Source: Alistipes sp. (GTDB lineage Bacteria > Bacteroidota > Bacteroidia > Bacteroidales > Rikenellaceae). Taken from it: a stretch of 37,829 bases of DNA. Each line of letters opens with the position of its first letter. Position 1 is the stretch's first letter. The translations under genes were made by a program, and so were the position numbers. Shown here piece by piece: positions 8,140 through 14,726 of the stretch. A model generated the notes under the pieces. The model was not told where the DNA came from. It saw only the letters and a list, made by a program, of their open reading frames with translations, and did not search any database. The stretch is taken from assembly GCA_017531305.1 (NCBI GenBank), contig JAFXLG010000033.1, positions 1 to 37,829 of the forward strand. Reading direction: 5' to 3'.

Positions 8140-9033
8140 ATGAGAACAATATATAGAATCATTTTGGGGCTTCTCACGATCATGTCGATCGTGAGTTGCT
8201 CTGATTTTAGGGATCAGTGCGTAGCATTGTGTGGCGGCAAGGATGTGATCATTGTGGATATGTCCAAGTCGGAAGGCAAGAATCTGCATGAGGTATGGCG
8301 TTGGAACATCGAAGAGCCAACGGAGGGTCTGCCTGCAGAATATGGCAACTATCTGAACCCGCTGGATGAATGTAAATTTGTCGATAATGGCAAGAAATTA
8401 TTGCTGACATCATCTGGTAGCGGCACTGTGCTTTTGGATATCAAGAGTCGCAAAGTTCTGTTTTATGCCCGTACCCCAATGGCTCACTCGGCTGATTTAT
8501 TGCCCGATGGACGTATCGCTGTGGCAAACTCGACACACAAAAAGGGTAACTCACTCGAATTGTATGACATCAAGAAGCCAGAGATGGTTTTGTACCGCGA
8601 TTCGCTGTATTCGGGACATGGCGCAGTATGGATGGATGAGAGGGAGTCCCTTTACGCTTTGGGGCATGATTGTCTGAGAGAGTACAAACTCAAGGATTGG
8701 GCAAGCGAGAAGCCAAGTCTGGAGCTAAACCGTACGTGGAAATTGCCTGTAAGATCGGGACACGATCTGAGCCGAGTAGATAAAGATAGGTTGCTCGTTT
8801 CGGGACACGAGGGCGTGGTATGGTTTGATCTTAGGAGCGAGGAATTTGCGCCATTTGAGCCTTTGAAAAACACACTTCACGTCAAATCGGTGAATTATGA
8901 TGTCAAGAGCGAGAGGTTGATCTACACCAAAGCCGAAGAGAGTTGGTGGACTCATAACATCTATCAAGAGTCGCCCGACAAGGTAATCACGATAGACGGC
9001 ATGAAGATATATAAAGTAAGACCGCTTAGATAA
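8140..9033 (+). CDS. DUF6528-type beta-propeller lipoprotein
   Basis: 297 aa from the ATG at 8140; a GTG one codon upstream is also in frame. The lipoprotein signal ends at SIVSC. The mature part has repeated short beta-strand motifs typical of a propeller (VWRWNI, LLTSSGSGTVLLDI, AHSADLLPDGRIAVANS, SGHDLSRVDKDRLLVSGHEG). I place it in DUF6528 from these motifs by recollection. No catalytic residues are recognisable; it may bind a carbohydrate or a partner enzyme. It begins 11 bp after the S9 peptidase stop and ends the operon at a terminator. Confidence 0.78.
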   Translation: MRTIYRIILGLLTIMSIVSCSDFRDQCVALCGGKDVIIVDMSKSEGKNLHEVWRWNIEEPTEGLPAEYGNYLNPLDECKFVDNGKKLLLTSSGSGTVLLDIKSRKVLFYARTPMAHSADLLPDGRIAVANSTHKKGNSLELYDIKKPEMVLYRDSLYSGHGAVWMDERESLYALGHDCLREYKLKDWASEKPSLELNRTWKLPVRSGHDLSRVDKDRLLVSGHEGVVWFDLRSEEFAPFEPLKNTLHVKSVNYDVKSERLIYTKAEESWWTHNIYQESPDKVITIDGMKIYKVRPLR

Positions 9034-9043
9034 AGAATACAGA

Positions 9044-9085
9044 AGAGGATGTCCGACAAGTCTATATTGGGCAACCTCTTTTTTT
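9044..9085 (+). terminator. Terminator of the esterase-peptidase operon (hairpin family copy A)
   Basis: GAGG-a-TGTCC (9045-9054) pairs with GGGCA-a-CCTC (9069-9078) with one mismatch, followed by seven T (9079-9085). Its arm resembles hairpins at 22517, 27086 and 35513. Confidence 0.8.
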
Positions 9086-9114
9086 GACTTTGAATGAAGA
9101 AAAACCCCAAAATA

Positions 9115-9144
9115 TTTGGGGGGGGGAATTTTTGCTTATCTTTG
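9115..9144 (+). promoter_or_regulatory. Promoter with G9 tract in the spacer, for the transglutaminase-like gene
   Basis: The -33 TTTG (9115-9118) and -7 TATCTTTG (9137-9144) are separated by 18 bp. The spacer starts with a homopolymer: 9118-9126 is nine G in a row, the first belonging to the -33 element. CCCCAAA (9105-9111) and TTTGGGG (9115-9121) also form an inverted repeat over the -33 box. A change of one G would move the spacer to 17 or 19 bp. Confidence 0.65.
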
Positions 9145-9181
9145 TCAAAACTTTTGTTTAACTTAACATTACAATTTAATC

Positions 9182-10414
9182 ATGAAACAAATTTTACTCG
9201 TGTTGATGGCTCTCTCAACTGCTTTTTCAGCCATGGCACAAACGCCCGAGTGGCAGAAGAAACTCGATGAGGTCTCTAAATTGGGAGATCAGTATTATGA
9301 ACAGAAAAATTGGAAAAAGTTAGTCGAATGTGTCGAAAAAGAGGGGCAGATAATAATGGCACAACCTGACTCGATTCGCATGGCTTACATGGGATCGACA
9401 GAACTCTCGGCAAACGGCTACTACTACAATTTGGCTTGTTATAGTGCATTGGCTGGAAACAAGAGCAAAGCCCTAAAAAGTTTTGAGATATTTACCGAAA
9501 CTGCTATCGGGAAAGAGGAGGTCGACTTAAACCATATCCGAACAGATAGCGATCTGAATAGTTTGAGAGAAGAGCCTCGTTTTAAAGCCTGCATGGAGAA
9601 ATTGAGTAAGTGGGGCGATTACAAACAAAAGCTTAAGGATGCCCCACAATATGTGCGGGGTTATGTGCCTGACGGATTCCGTTTCCGCTACGCATCGCCC
9701 AATGATCCCGATTTGGTACGCCTGCGCAAGGAGTTTAATCTGGATAGCATAGCAGGTGCTGGCGATGAGATCTCGAAGATCAAAAACCTACTGCATTGGG
9801 TACATGAGGTGGTGCCACATGACGGAGGATCATACAATCCTGAGATTAAAAACACAATCGACATGATAGAGTTATGCCGCAAGGAAAATCGTGGCGTAAA
9901 TTGTCGAATGATGGCACAGATGCTTACGGAGGTATATTTGGCAATGGGATTCAAGGCTCGATTTGTGACCTGCCTGCCACGCGATTTTGTAAGCGATTGC
10001 CACGTGATTACTACGGTTTACAGTTGCACGCTCAACAAATGGGTGTGGGTAGATCCCACGTTTGATGCGTTTGTGATGGATGAGAACGACACCATGCTCT
10101 CGATAGCCGAGGTAAGAGAGCGTCTGCGCACTGATAAATTCCTAAAAATAAACGACTATGCCAACTGGAATCACCGTTCGAAGCAGACCAAAGAGAATTA
10201 CATAGATCGTTATATGGCAAAGAATCTATATTATCTGAAATGTATGGAGTGGAGTAGATTCAATGCCGAGACCAAAATTGAAGGCAGAACATACCGATAT
10301 ATAGCTCTGATGCCGTATGAAATGGTCGGTAAGGATGCATCACCAGCGTTGAGTTGGCATGAGTTGCGAGTATCAGATGATCAGTGGTTCTGGCAATCAC
10401 CATACGCAGAATAG
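9182..10414 (+). CDS. Secreted transglutaminase-like (cysteine protease fold) protein
   Basis: 410 aa with a signal peptide cleaved at AMA-QT (about residue 20). Residues 25-150 are helical and TPR-like, with a Tyr-rich stretch (NGYYYNLACYSALAG). Residues 195-300 form the transglutaminase core with Cys241 (GVNCRMMA), His274 (DCHVI) and Asp291 (VDPTFDA), the expected triad order. Bacterial relatives are mostly periplasmic peptidases or amidases rather than cross-linkers, so a role in peptide or peptidoglycan processing is plausible. It is transcribed alone from the poly-G promoter and ends at a hairpin terminator. Confidence 0.85.
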   Translation: MKQILLVLMALSTAFSAMAQTPEWQKKLDEVSKLGDQYYEQKNWKKLVECVEKEGQIIMAQPDSIRMAYMGSTELSANGYYYNLACYSALAGNKSKALKSFEIFTETAIGKEEVDLNHIRTDSDLNSLREEPRFKACMEKLSKWGDYKQKLKDAPQYVRGYVPDGFRFRYASPNDPDLVRLRKEFNLDSIAGAGDEISKIKNLLHWVHEVVPHDGGSYNPEIKNTIDMIELCRKENRGVNCRMMAQMLTEVYLAMGFKARFVTCLPRDFVSDCHVITTVYSCTLNKWVWVDPTFDAFVMDENDTMLSIAEVRERLRTDKFLKINDYANWNHRSKQTKENYIDRYMAKNLYYLKCMEWSRFNAETKIEGRTYRYIALMPYEMVGKDASPALSWHELRVSDDQWFWQSPYAE

Positions 10415-10436
10415 AGGAGAAGGGTTATAACGAAAA

Positions 10437-10476
10437 GAGCCTGTCTAACAATGCAAAATGTTAGACAGGCTCCTTT
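10437..10476 (+). terminator. Hairpin after the transglutaminase-like gene
   Basis: A perfect 14-bp stem GAGCCTGTCTAACA (10437-10450) / TGTTAGACAGGCTC (10459-10472) with an 8-nt loop. The T tract is short (CTTT), so termination may be imperfect. Confidence 0.7.
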
Positions 10477-10562
10477 GTCAGGGTTCTCGTCCTATGGCAT
10501 ACAACAAAAAAGGTCCGATGGAAAACCATCGGATCTTTTCGTGTACCCCCTCAGGGACTCGA
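10473..10562. repeat. 90-bp direct repeat, left copy
   Basis: It matches 10637-10726 base for base over 90 bp with about five differences (offset exactly 164). It contains a copy of the tRNA-Lys terminator hairpin (10506-10534) and 19 nt of a tRNA-Lys 3' end, then breaks off into unrelated sequence. Confidence 0.9.
10544..10562 (-). pseudogene. Truncated tRNA-Lys 3' remnant
   Basis: These 19 nt equal the 3' acceptor strand and part of the T arm of the tRNA-Lys genes to the right (10708-10726). The rest of the tRNA is replaced by 74 bp of other sequence, so it cannot fold as a tRNA. Confidence 0.75.
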
Positions 10563-10604
10563 CTGCGCTACTTACAGCAGGCAGTCGTGTGCTCGATTTT
10601 TACA

Positions 10605-10641
10605 TTCCCCCTAAATCCCCCTTTGACAAAGGGGGACTTTG
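10605..10641. repeat. GC-rich palindromic element between the two 90-bp repeats
   Basis: TTCCCCCTAAAT precedes a perfect palindrome CCCCCTTT-GAC-AAAGGGGG (10617-10635), followed by ACTTTG. Its composition differs sharply from its surroundings. I recall very similar CCCCCTAAATCCCCC elements as dispersed repeats in distant bacteria such as cyanobacteria; this is memory, not a search. Confidence 0.6.
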
Positions 10642-10726
10642 TCTGGGTTCTCGCCCTATGGCATACAACAAAAAAGGTCCGATGGAAAACCATCGGACTT
10701 TTTCGTGTACCCCCTCAGGGACTCGA
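10637..10726. repeat. 90-bp direct repeat, right copy
   Basis: The right copy of the repeat. It carries the tRNA-Lys terminator hairpin and the 3' end of the intact tRNA-Lys gene. Confidence 0.9.
10670..10698 (-). terminator. Terminator of the tRNA-Lys transcript
   Basis: GTCCGATGG (10677-10685), loop AAAA, CCATCGGAC (10690-10698). Read on the minus strand it is followed by six T (10675-10670). It is duplicated at 10506-10534. Confidence 0.8.
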
Positions 10727-10780
10727 ACCCTGGACCTTAGCATTAAGAGTGCTCTGCTCTACCAACTGAGCTAAAGAGGC
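10708..10780 (-). tRNA. tRNA-Lys (anticodon CTT), copy 1
   Basis: A 73-nt cloverleaf on the minus strand: acceptor GCCTCTT with AGGGGGT (G-U pairs), D arm GCTC-AGTTGGTA-GAGC, anticodon loop CTCTTAA giving anticodon CTT, T arm CAGGG-TTCGAGT-CCCTG, discriminator A. No CCA is encoded. It is identical in sequence to the second copy and probably cotranscribed downstream of it; its own terminator follows. Confidence 0.93.
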
Positions 10781-10871
10781 ATCGTGTGATCTATAATTTT
10801 CAAGAATCAAGGTGGTCACACCCTCAACCCTCACTTCGTACTTTCATACTTTCGTATTGCTGTACTCCTTG

Positions 10872-10944
10872 TACCCCCTCAGGGACTCGAACCCTGGACC
10901 TTAGCATTAAGAGTGCTCTGCTCTACCAACTGAGCTAAAGAGGC
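10872..10944 (-). tRNA. tRNA-Lys (anticodon CTT), copy 2
   Basis: The same 73-nt tRNA as at 10708-10780, on the minus strand, with anticodon CTT and no encoded CCA. It is first in the transcript. The 91-bp spacer between copies (10781-10871) holds short CTTTCGTA-like repeats and no gene. A good promoter lies just upstream. Confidence 0.93.
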
Positions 10945-10971
10945 GTACCAATCATTTACTGATTGCGAGTG

Positions 10972-11003
10972 CAAAGATAAGGCACTTTTTTGTTCTGTGC
11001 AAA
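10972..11003 (-). promoter_or_regulatory. Promoter of the tRNA-Lys pair
   Basis: On the minus strand, -33 TTTG (11003-11000) and -7 TATCTTTG (10979-10972) have a 20-bp spacer. They lie about 28 bp before the first tRNA base. Confidence 0.7.
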
Positions 11004-11039
11004 TATTTTTGCAAACTTTTATTAAAAAAATTCAAATTA

Positions 11040-12368
11040 TCAATCACTATTCCACTCCTCGACTGCATCGAGATAGATCACAGGTCGAGTATTTTCCCAT
11101 CTTTTGAGCTTCAAATAGCTCTCATAGAGGTTGATACCGTTGGATGACTCCTCAGCCATAATATAGCCGATGACGCACGCCTGACCGCGTGTGGTACGAT
11201 AGGATGTCTCGACACGATCCAGATATGCATTCTTCCACTTGGGGTCATTGCTCGGATTACCACCCACACGGCGAGAGATACCGCTATTTTTGGTATTAAT
11301 TGGGATCTGAGCAATAACATACATACCCAACGAGTCACACATACGATATACATTCTGAGGCACTGCTCCCATCTTAAAACGCAAAGCATTATACTTCAGC
11401 ACGCGCGCAGCAACGATATCCTTATCGGTAACAGTCAGCGGATCGAAGTCGCGATAGAAGAGTTCGGTCTTGATGCCGTTAATCAAGAAGTCGCCATCCT
11501 CGTTAACTGCAACAGTACGGAAGCCGATCATGTGAGATTGATACTCCTGATAACGTCCCTCGATCTGAGTCTTGATATTGAGGCGATAGCGAACAGGCAT
11601 TTCGGCACACCAAGTCAAGGCATAAGGGATATTTGCCATGAACTTGATGGTATCCTCCTGACGCATGCCAAGCTCTATATCACGATGACCATAGGTAACA
11701 ACAGTTGTGTCGGGAGCGACCAGCTCATAGTGGATACGAGCCTTTTTAGGATTCAAGGTCTCGGTCTTAACAACCAAGCCAAGCTCTACCTTTGCTGTTT
11801 CACTATGCATATCCACATGTGTAGTGTGGACAACATCGCGCACACGAATCATCGGCTGAGACATCACATACACCTCACCTACATGGTAATCGGTACGCTC
11901 GTTATAGCACTCCATCTTACGACTGAAGTGGTCTTTCAACACTCGAATAGAGATGGTATTTGCCTCCTCCTTAGATGCTTTGGTGATATTGAACTCGGCG
12001 GGAGTAAAGGCATTTGCCGAATAGCCCACCTTCTTTCCATTAATCAGCACCTCATAGGCTCCCGAAGCCTCATCTACATAGAGAATAGCTTGGCGGCTGA
12101 GCCACACGAATGGAATTACATATTTTGATGTGAAAACTACGGCATCTGCCTCCTCGGTACGAGTCCAATTCTTCACCGGGCGCAGATATTTAGAAGCCAC
12201 TGCTCCAGCACCCAATCGCTGAGCCTCCTCAGCGGTAGGATATGGCACAATCTTCGAACGAGCCTTCTCTCTACCCAAAGAGACATACTCTGGAGAGTCG
12301 TACTCCTGAGCCATAACGGCACCGATCGAAGCAACCAAAAGTGTTATGATAAAAACAAGGCGTTTCAT
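11040..12368 (-). CDS. Shortened GH2 (beta-galactosidase-like) secreted protein, probably non-catalytic
   Basis: 442 aa with a signal peptide (cleaved near VMA-QE). It aligns by eye with the first part of GH2 enzymes: sugar-binding domain (about 60-180, YEVLINGKKVGYS), Ig-like domain (about 185-300) and the start of the TIM barrel (DFLINGIKTELFYRDFDPLT, NDPKWKNAYLDRVE). It ends at RPVIYLDAVEEWNSD, where a full GH2 continues through the nucleophile. The acid/base region reads MAEESSNG instead of the usual GNES, and the conserved HYP after the barrel's RTS strand is replaced by KMGAV. Family members are normally 600-1000 aa. The frame is intact, so it looks like a maintained short paralogue. 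Glycan binding is a guess. Confidence 0.7.
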   Translation of the reverse strand: MKRLVFIITLLVASIGAVMAQEYDSPEYVSLGREKARSKIVPYPTAEEAQRLGAGAVASKYLRPVKNWTRTEEADAVVFTSKYVIPFVWLSRQAILYVDEASGAYEVLINGKKVGYSANAFTPAEFNITKASKEEANTISIRVLKDHFSRKMECYNERTDYHVGEVYVMSQPMIRVRDVVHTTHVDMHSETAKVELGLVVKTETLNPKKARIHYELVAPDTTVVTYGHRDIELGMRQEDTIKFMANIPYALTWCAEMPVRYRLNIKTQIEGRYQEYQSHMIGFRTVAVNEDGDFLINGIKTELFYRDFDPLTVTDKDIVAARVLKYNALRFKMGAVPQNVYRMCDSLGMYVIAQIPINTKNSGISRRVGGNPSNDPKWKNAYLDRVETSYRTTRGQACVIGYIMAEESSNGINLYESYLKLKRWENTRPVIYLDAVEEWNSD

Positions 12369-12385
12369 AATTTCGCTTTAATTAC

Positions 12386-12393
12386 TATATTTG
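12386..12393 (+). promoter_or_regulatory. -7 element for the HsdR_N-domain gene
   Basis: TATATTTG 34 bp before the ATG at 12428. There is no clear -33 element. It is interleaved with the divergent -7 element of the GH2-like gene. Confidence 0.4.
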
Positions 12394-12399
12394 TAGGGT

Positions 12400-12407
12400 C
12401 AAAGTTA
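12400..12407 (-). promoter_or_regulatory. -7 element for the GH2-like gene
   Basis: Minus-strand TAACTTTG 31 bp upstream of the GH2-like ATG. No -33 TTTG is found at the expected spacing. Confidence 0.4.
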
Positions 12408-12427
12408 TAAAAAATTTTATTGATTCG

Positions 12428-12880
12428 ATGATTTCCACGCCAAAACTCAACTTCCCACCCATAAAATTACGGGCAAAAGAGGAAGGTGGGCATACTTTAG
12501 TCTTTGATTCAGTGCGTCAGTTATTTGTCGTGCTGACTCCAGAAGAGTGGGTACGCCGCCATCTGGTTGAGTTTTTAATATCGCATTGCAAGGTTCAGCA
12601 GCCCAACATCATCGAAGAGTACCCTATCAATCTCAATGACATGGCACAACGAGCCGATGTAGTGGTGATGGGCAAAGATGCAAAGCCGCTACTGCTTGCC
12701 GAGTGCAAGGCGTCAGATATCAACATCGAGGATGAAAAGATATTTTATCAAGCTACACGTTACAACGCCATACTTGGAGCGCAATACATCCTGTTGACCA
12801 ATGGTATAAAACACCGTTGCTACAAGCAAACCTCAAATGGATATGTGGCTTGCCAAAGACTTCCCATGCTTGGAGAATAG
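12428..12880 (+). CDS. Stand-alone HsdR N-terminal-like (PD-(D/E)XK) nuclease-fold protein
   Basis: 150 aa with no signal peptide. It matches the HSDR_N_2 type domain found at the N terminus of type I restriction subunits and as stand-alone proteins in Bacteroidetes. The PD-(D/E)XK site is visible as Asp77 (RADVVVM) and Glu92-x-Lys94 (LLAECKAS), with Glu48 (HLVEFL) in the preceding helix and a Q-x(2)-RYN element after it. There is no helicase domain, methyltransferase or specificity subunit nearby, so it is not a restriction system by itself. It may act in DNA repair or processing; the function is unproven. It converges on the response regulator with an 18-bp gap. Confidence 0.8.
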   Translation: MISTPKLNFPPIKLRAKEEGGHTLVFDSVRQLFVVLTPEEWVRRHLVEFLISHCKVQQPNIIEEYPINLNDMAQRADVVVMGKDAKPLLLAECKASDINIEDEKIFYQATRYNAILGAQYILLTNGIKHRCYKQTSNGYVACQRLPMLGE

Positions 12881-12898
12881 TGTTTCGATCAAGCCCCG

Positions 12899-13654
12899 CT
12901 AAAATCCTTTGCTGTCCAAAAATTCGCGGAATTGGTCGCGGTAATTGGCACTCAAAGGGACATACTCATCATTTGACAGATAGACTCTGCCTCGGGCATA
13001 TCCCTTGACGTGATTCAGGTTGACGATATAGGAGCGATGCACACGCATAAAGATCTTGCTTGGTACGGCTTGCTCCATATTCTTCATACGGAACAAGGTG
13101 GTGATCCTTTTACCATTATTGAGGTGTATGCGAATATACTCTCCGACACTCTCCATATAGATTATATCGACAAATTTAACCAGCGTGACTTTATAATCAG
13201 CCTTGATCGAGATGCTGTCTTTCTCATCGGCGGGCAGCTCATTGTTTTCTCTGGTCAAAGATGCCTCAGCCTCGGTTGATTTAGCTCGCATGGAGAGTAA
13301 TTCTGCAATGGATTGAGCCTTCTTAACTGCACGAGAGAAATCCTCATAAGGGAACGGTTTGAGCAGATAATCAATAGCATCCAGTCGGAAACTCTCAACT
13401 GCATACTCCGAGTATGCAGTAGTGAAGACTATCATAGGAGCCTTCTCCAACCCACGCACAAACTCCACACCCGACAGGTCTGGCATATTGATATCCACAA
13501 ACATCAGATCAATCTTCTCACGTCCGAGCACAGCCTCTGCCTCCTTGGCACTACTACACAACGCAACGAGTTCCAATCCAGCCTCTCGGCGAATATAATT
13601 TTCGACTTGACGAAGAGCGAGCGGCTCATCATCTATGGCAATACATCTTAACAT
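12899..13654 (-). CDS. LytTR-family response regulator
   Basis: 251 aa. The receiver domain is at 1-120 with acidic pocket DDE (8-10), phospho-acceptor Asp54 (FVDINMP), Thr in VFTTA (77-81) and Lys99 (LLKP). The C-terminal LytTR DNA-binding domain covers about 150-247 (YMESVGEYIRIHL, RVHRSYIVNLNHV). Its ATG overlaps the stop of the sensor kinase gene by 1 nt (TAATG), so the two are translationally coupled. It probably controls transcription in response to the partner kinase. The targets are unknown, but cotranscription with a GH5 gene suggests a link to cell-surface glycan use or envelope state. Confidence 0.93.
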   Translation of the reverse strand: MLRCIAIDDEPLALRQVENYIRREAGLELVALCSSAKEAEAVLGREKIDLMFVDINMPDLSGVEFVRGLEKAPMIVFTTAYSEYAVESFRLDAIDYLLKPFPYEDFSRAVKKAQSIAELLSMRAKSTEAEASLTRENNELPADEKDSISIKADYKVTLVKFVDIIYMESVGEYIRIHLNNGKRITTLFRMKNMEQAVPSKIFMRVHRSYIVNLNHVKGYARGRVYLSNDEYVPLSANYRDQFREFLDSKGF

Positions 13655-14715
13655 TATTTAATAGGAATTGAGAGTTCAACATTATATTCAGACTCGCTCT
13701 TTTCATTAATCTTGAGCGAAAAGTTTTCATTAAAGAGCAGACGCAATCGTTTCTGCACATTCTCCAAGCCCACACCACCACTCGCAGTCTTAGCCTGCGG
13801 ATGACGCGAATTGCTGACTCGGCAATGAAGGCGCGACTCGGCAATACGGATATTGATATGCACAAACGAAGCCTCGTTGTAGCTCACGCCATGCTTAAAG
13901 GCATTCTCGACAAACACGATCAACAGCAGTGGCGGGATCTGAGCAGAAGCTGGCAACGGTTCTTCCACCTCCATCCTGATATCAACCTTATCGGTATAAC
14001 GAATACGCATCAGATTGATGTAATTGTCGATAAATCGGATATCATTTATCACATTAATCAGGCTACTCTCCGAATCATAAAGGACATAGCGCATCATCTT
14101 CGAGAGTTCGATTACGGTATGTTTGGCAGCCTCGGGATCGATATCAACCAGAGCGTGGATATTATTTAGCGTATTCATAAAGAAATGGGGATTGATCTGA
14201 TACTTCAGATAATCCATCTCTGCCTGAAGCGATTGACGCTCCAGCGTGATCATACGTTGCTCATCGTTGATGGATTTGAACATATACTTGATAGCACAAT
14301 TCGCACCCAAAAGGAACATACCCAACAAGACATTCCAATGCCATGCAAGATCGGTAAACGAAGCTCTACCATGTATGATATATAGCTCACCTCCAGCCGC
14401 ATAGGAGTGACGCTGAATGGAATTTTGATAATACTCCAAAGAGAAGAACAGCACCACCAACATCAACGCTGTAATGGCAAAATAGGCAACATAGCGGCGT
14501 TTGAACAGAAGCAGGGGAACCAATATGGTATTGTTAATAATAAATATCAAGATATATGGCAATAGCTTACTCCATGCCGTAAAGAGGTTGACCAAGTAGA
14601 TATGCTCCTCGGACATCATCTTGGAGTTAAGAATCGGCACCAAGAACGCCATCGCCCACACCGTAAAGTATAGTAGTCCCTCGCCTATTGCCGGTTTATT
14701 GGGGTTTCTTGCCAT
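13654..14715 (-). CDS. LytS/YehU-type sensor histidine kinase
   Basis: 353 aa from the ATG at 14715, which has AAAGG 8 nt upstream; an in-frame GTG at 14724 would add three residues. Four membrane helices are visible (about 12-30, 50-72, 75-95, 125-145) with no periplasmic sensor domain. A short linker leads to the His_kinase domain with His177 (YQINPHFFMNTLNNI) and a HATPase region with VFVENAFKHG and GGVGLENVQKRL. It is second in the GH5-kinase-regulator operon. The GH5 stop codon lies 11 bp upstream and overlaps the kinase Shine-Dalgarno region. Confidence 0.93.
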   Translation of the reverse strand: MARNPNKPAIGEGLLYFTVWAMAFLVPILNSKMMSEEHIYLVNLFTAWSKLLPYILIFIINNTILVPLLLFKRRYVAYFAITALMLVVLFFSLEYYQNSIQRHSYAAGGELYIIHGRASFTDLAWHWNVLLGMFLLGANCAIKYMFKSINDEQRMITLERQSLQAEMDYLKYQINPHFFMNTLNNIHALVDIDPEAAKHTVIELSKMMRYVLYDSESSLINVINDIRFIDNYINLMRIRYTDKVDIRMEVEEPLPASAQIPPLLLIVFVENAFKHGVSYNEASFVHINIRIAESRLHCRVSNSRHPQAKTASGGVGLENVQKRLRLLFNENFSLKINEKSESEYNVELSIPIK

Positions 14716-14726
14716 ATTTATCACCT

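Noticed and set aside
10437-10476. Hairpin after the transglutaminase gene as a fifth copy of the GGTTGTCC family
   Set aside because: The stem sequence differs (GAGCCTGTCTAACA) and the TTTGATGTTGTATAA-type flank is missing, so it was left out of the family.
10451-10774. Two overlapping plus-strand open frames of about 105 codons
   Set aside because: They run through a terminator hairpin, the 90-bp direct repeats and the antisense strand of tRNA-Lys. They have no start signals.
12428-12880. A restriction-modification or anti-phage system
   Set aside because: Only an HsdR_N-type domain is present; no methyltransferase, specificity subunit, helicase or other defence gene lies within the window.
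13010-14385. Several plus-strand frames of 65-120 codons opposite the kinase and regulator genes
   Set aside because: They are antisense to genes with clear, complete domain motifs and have no promoter or family features of their own.
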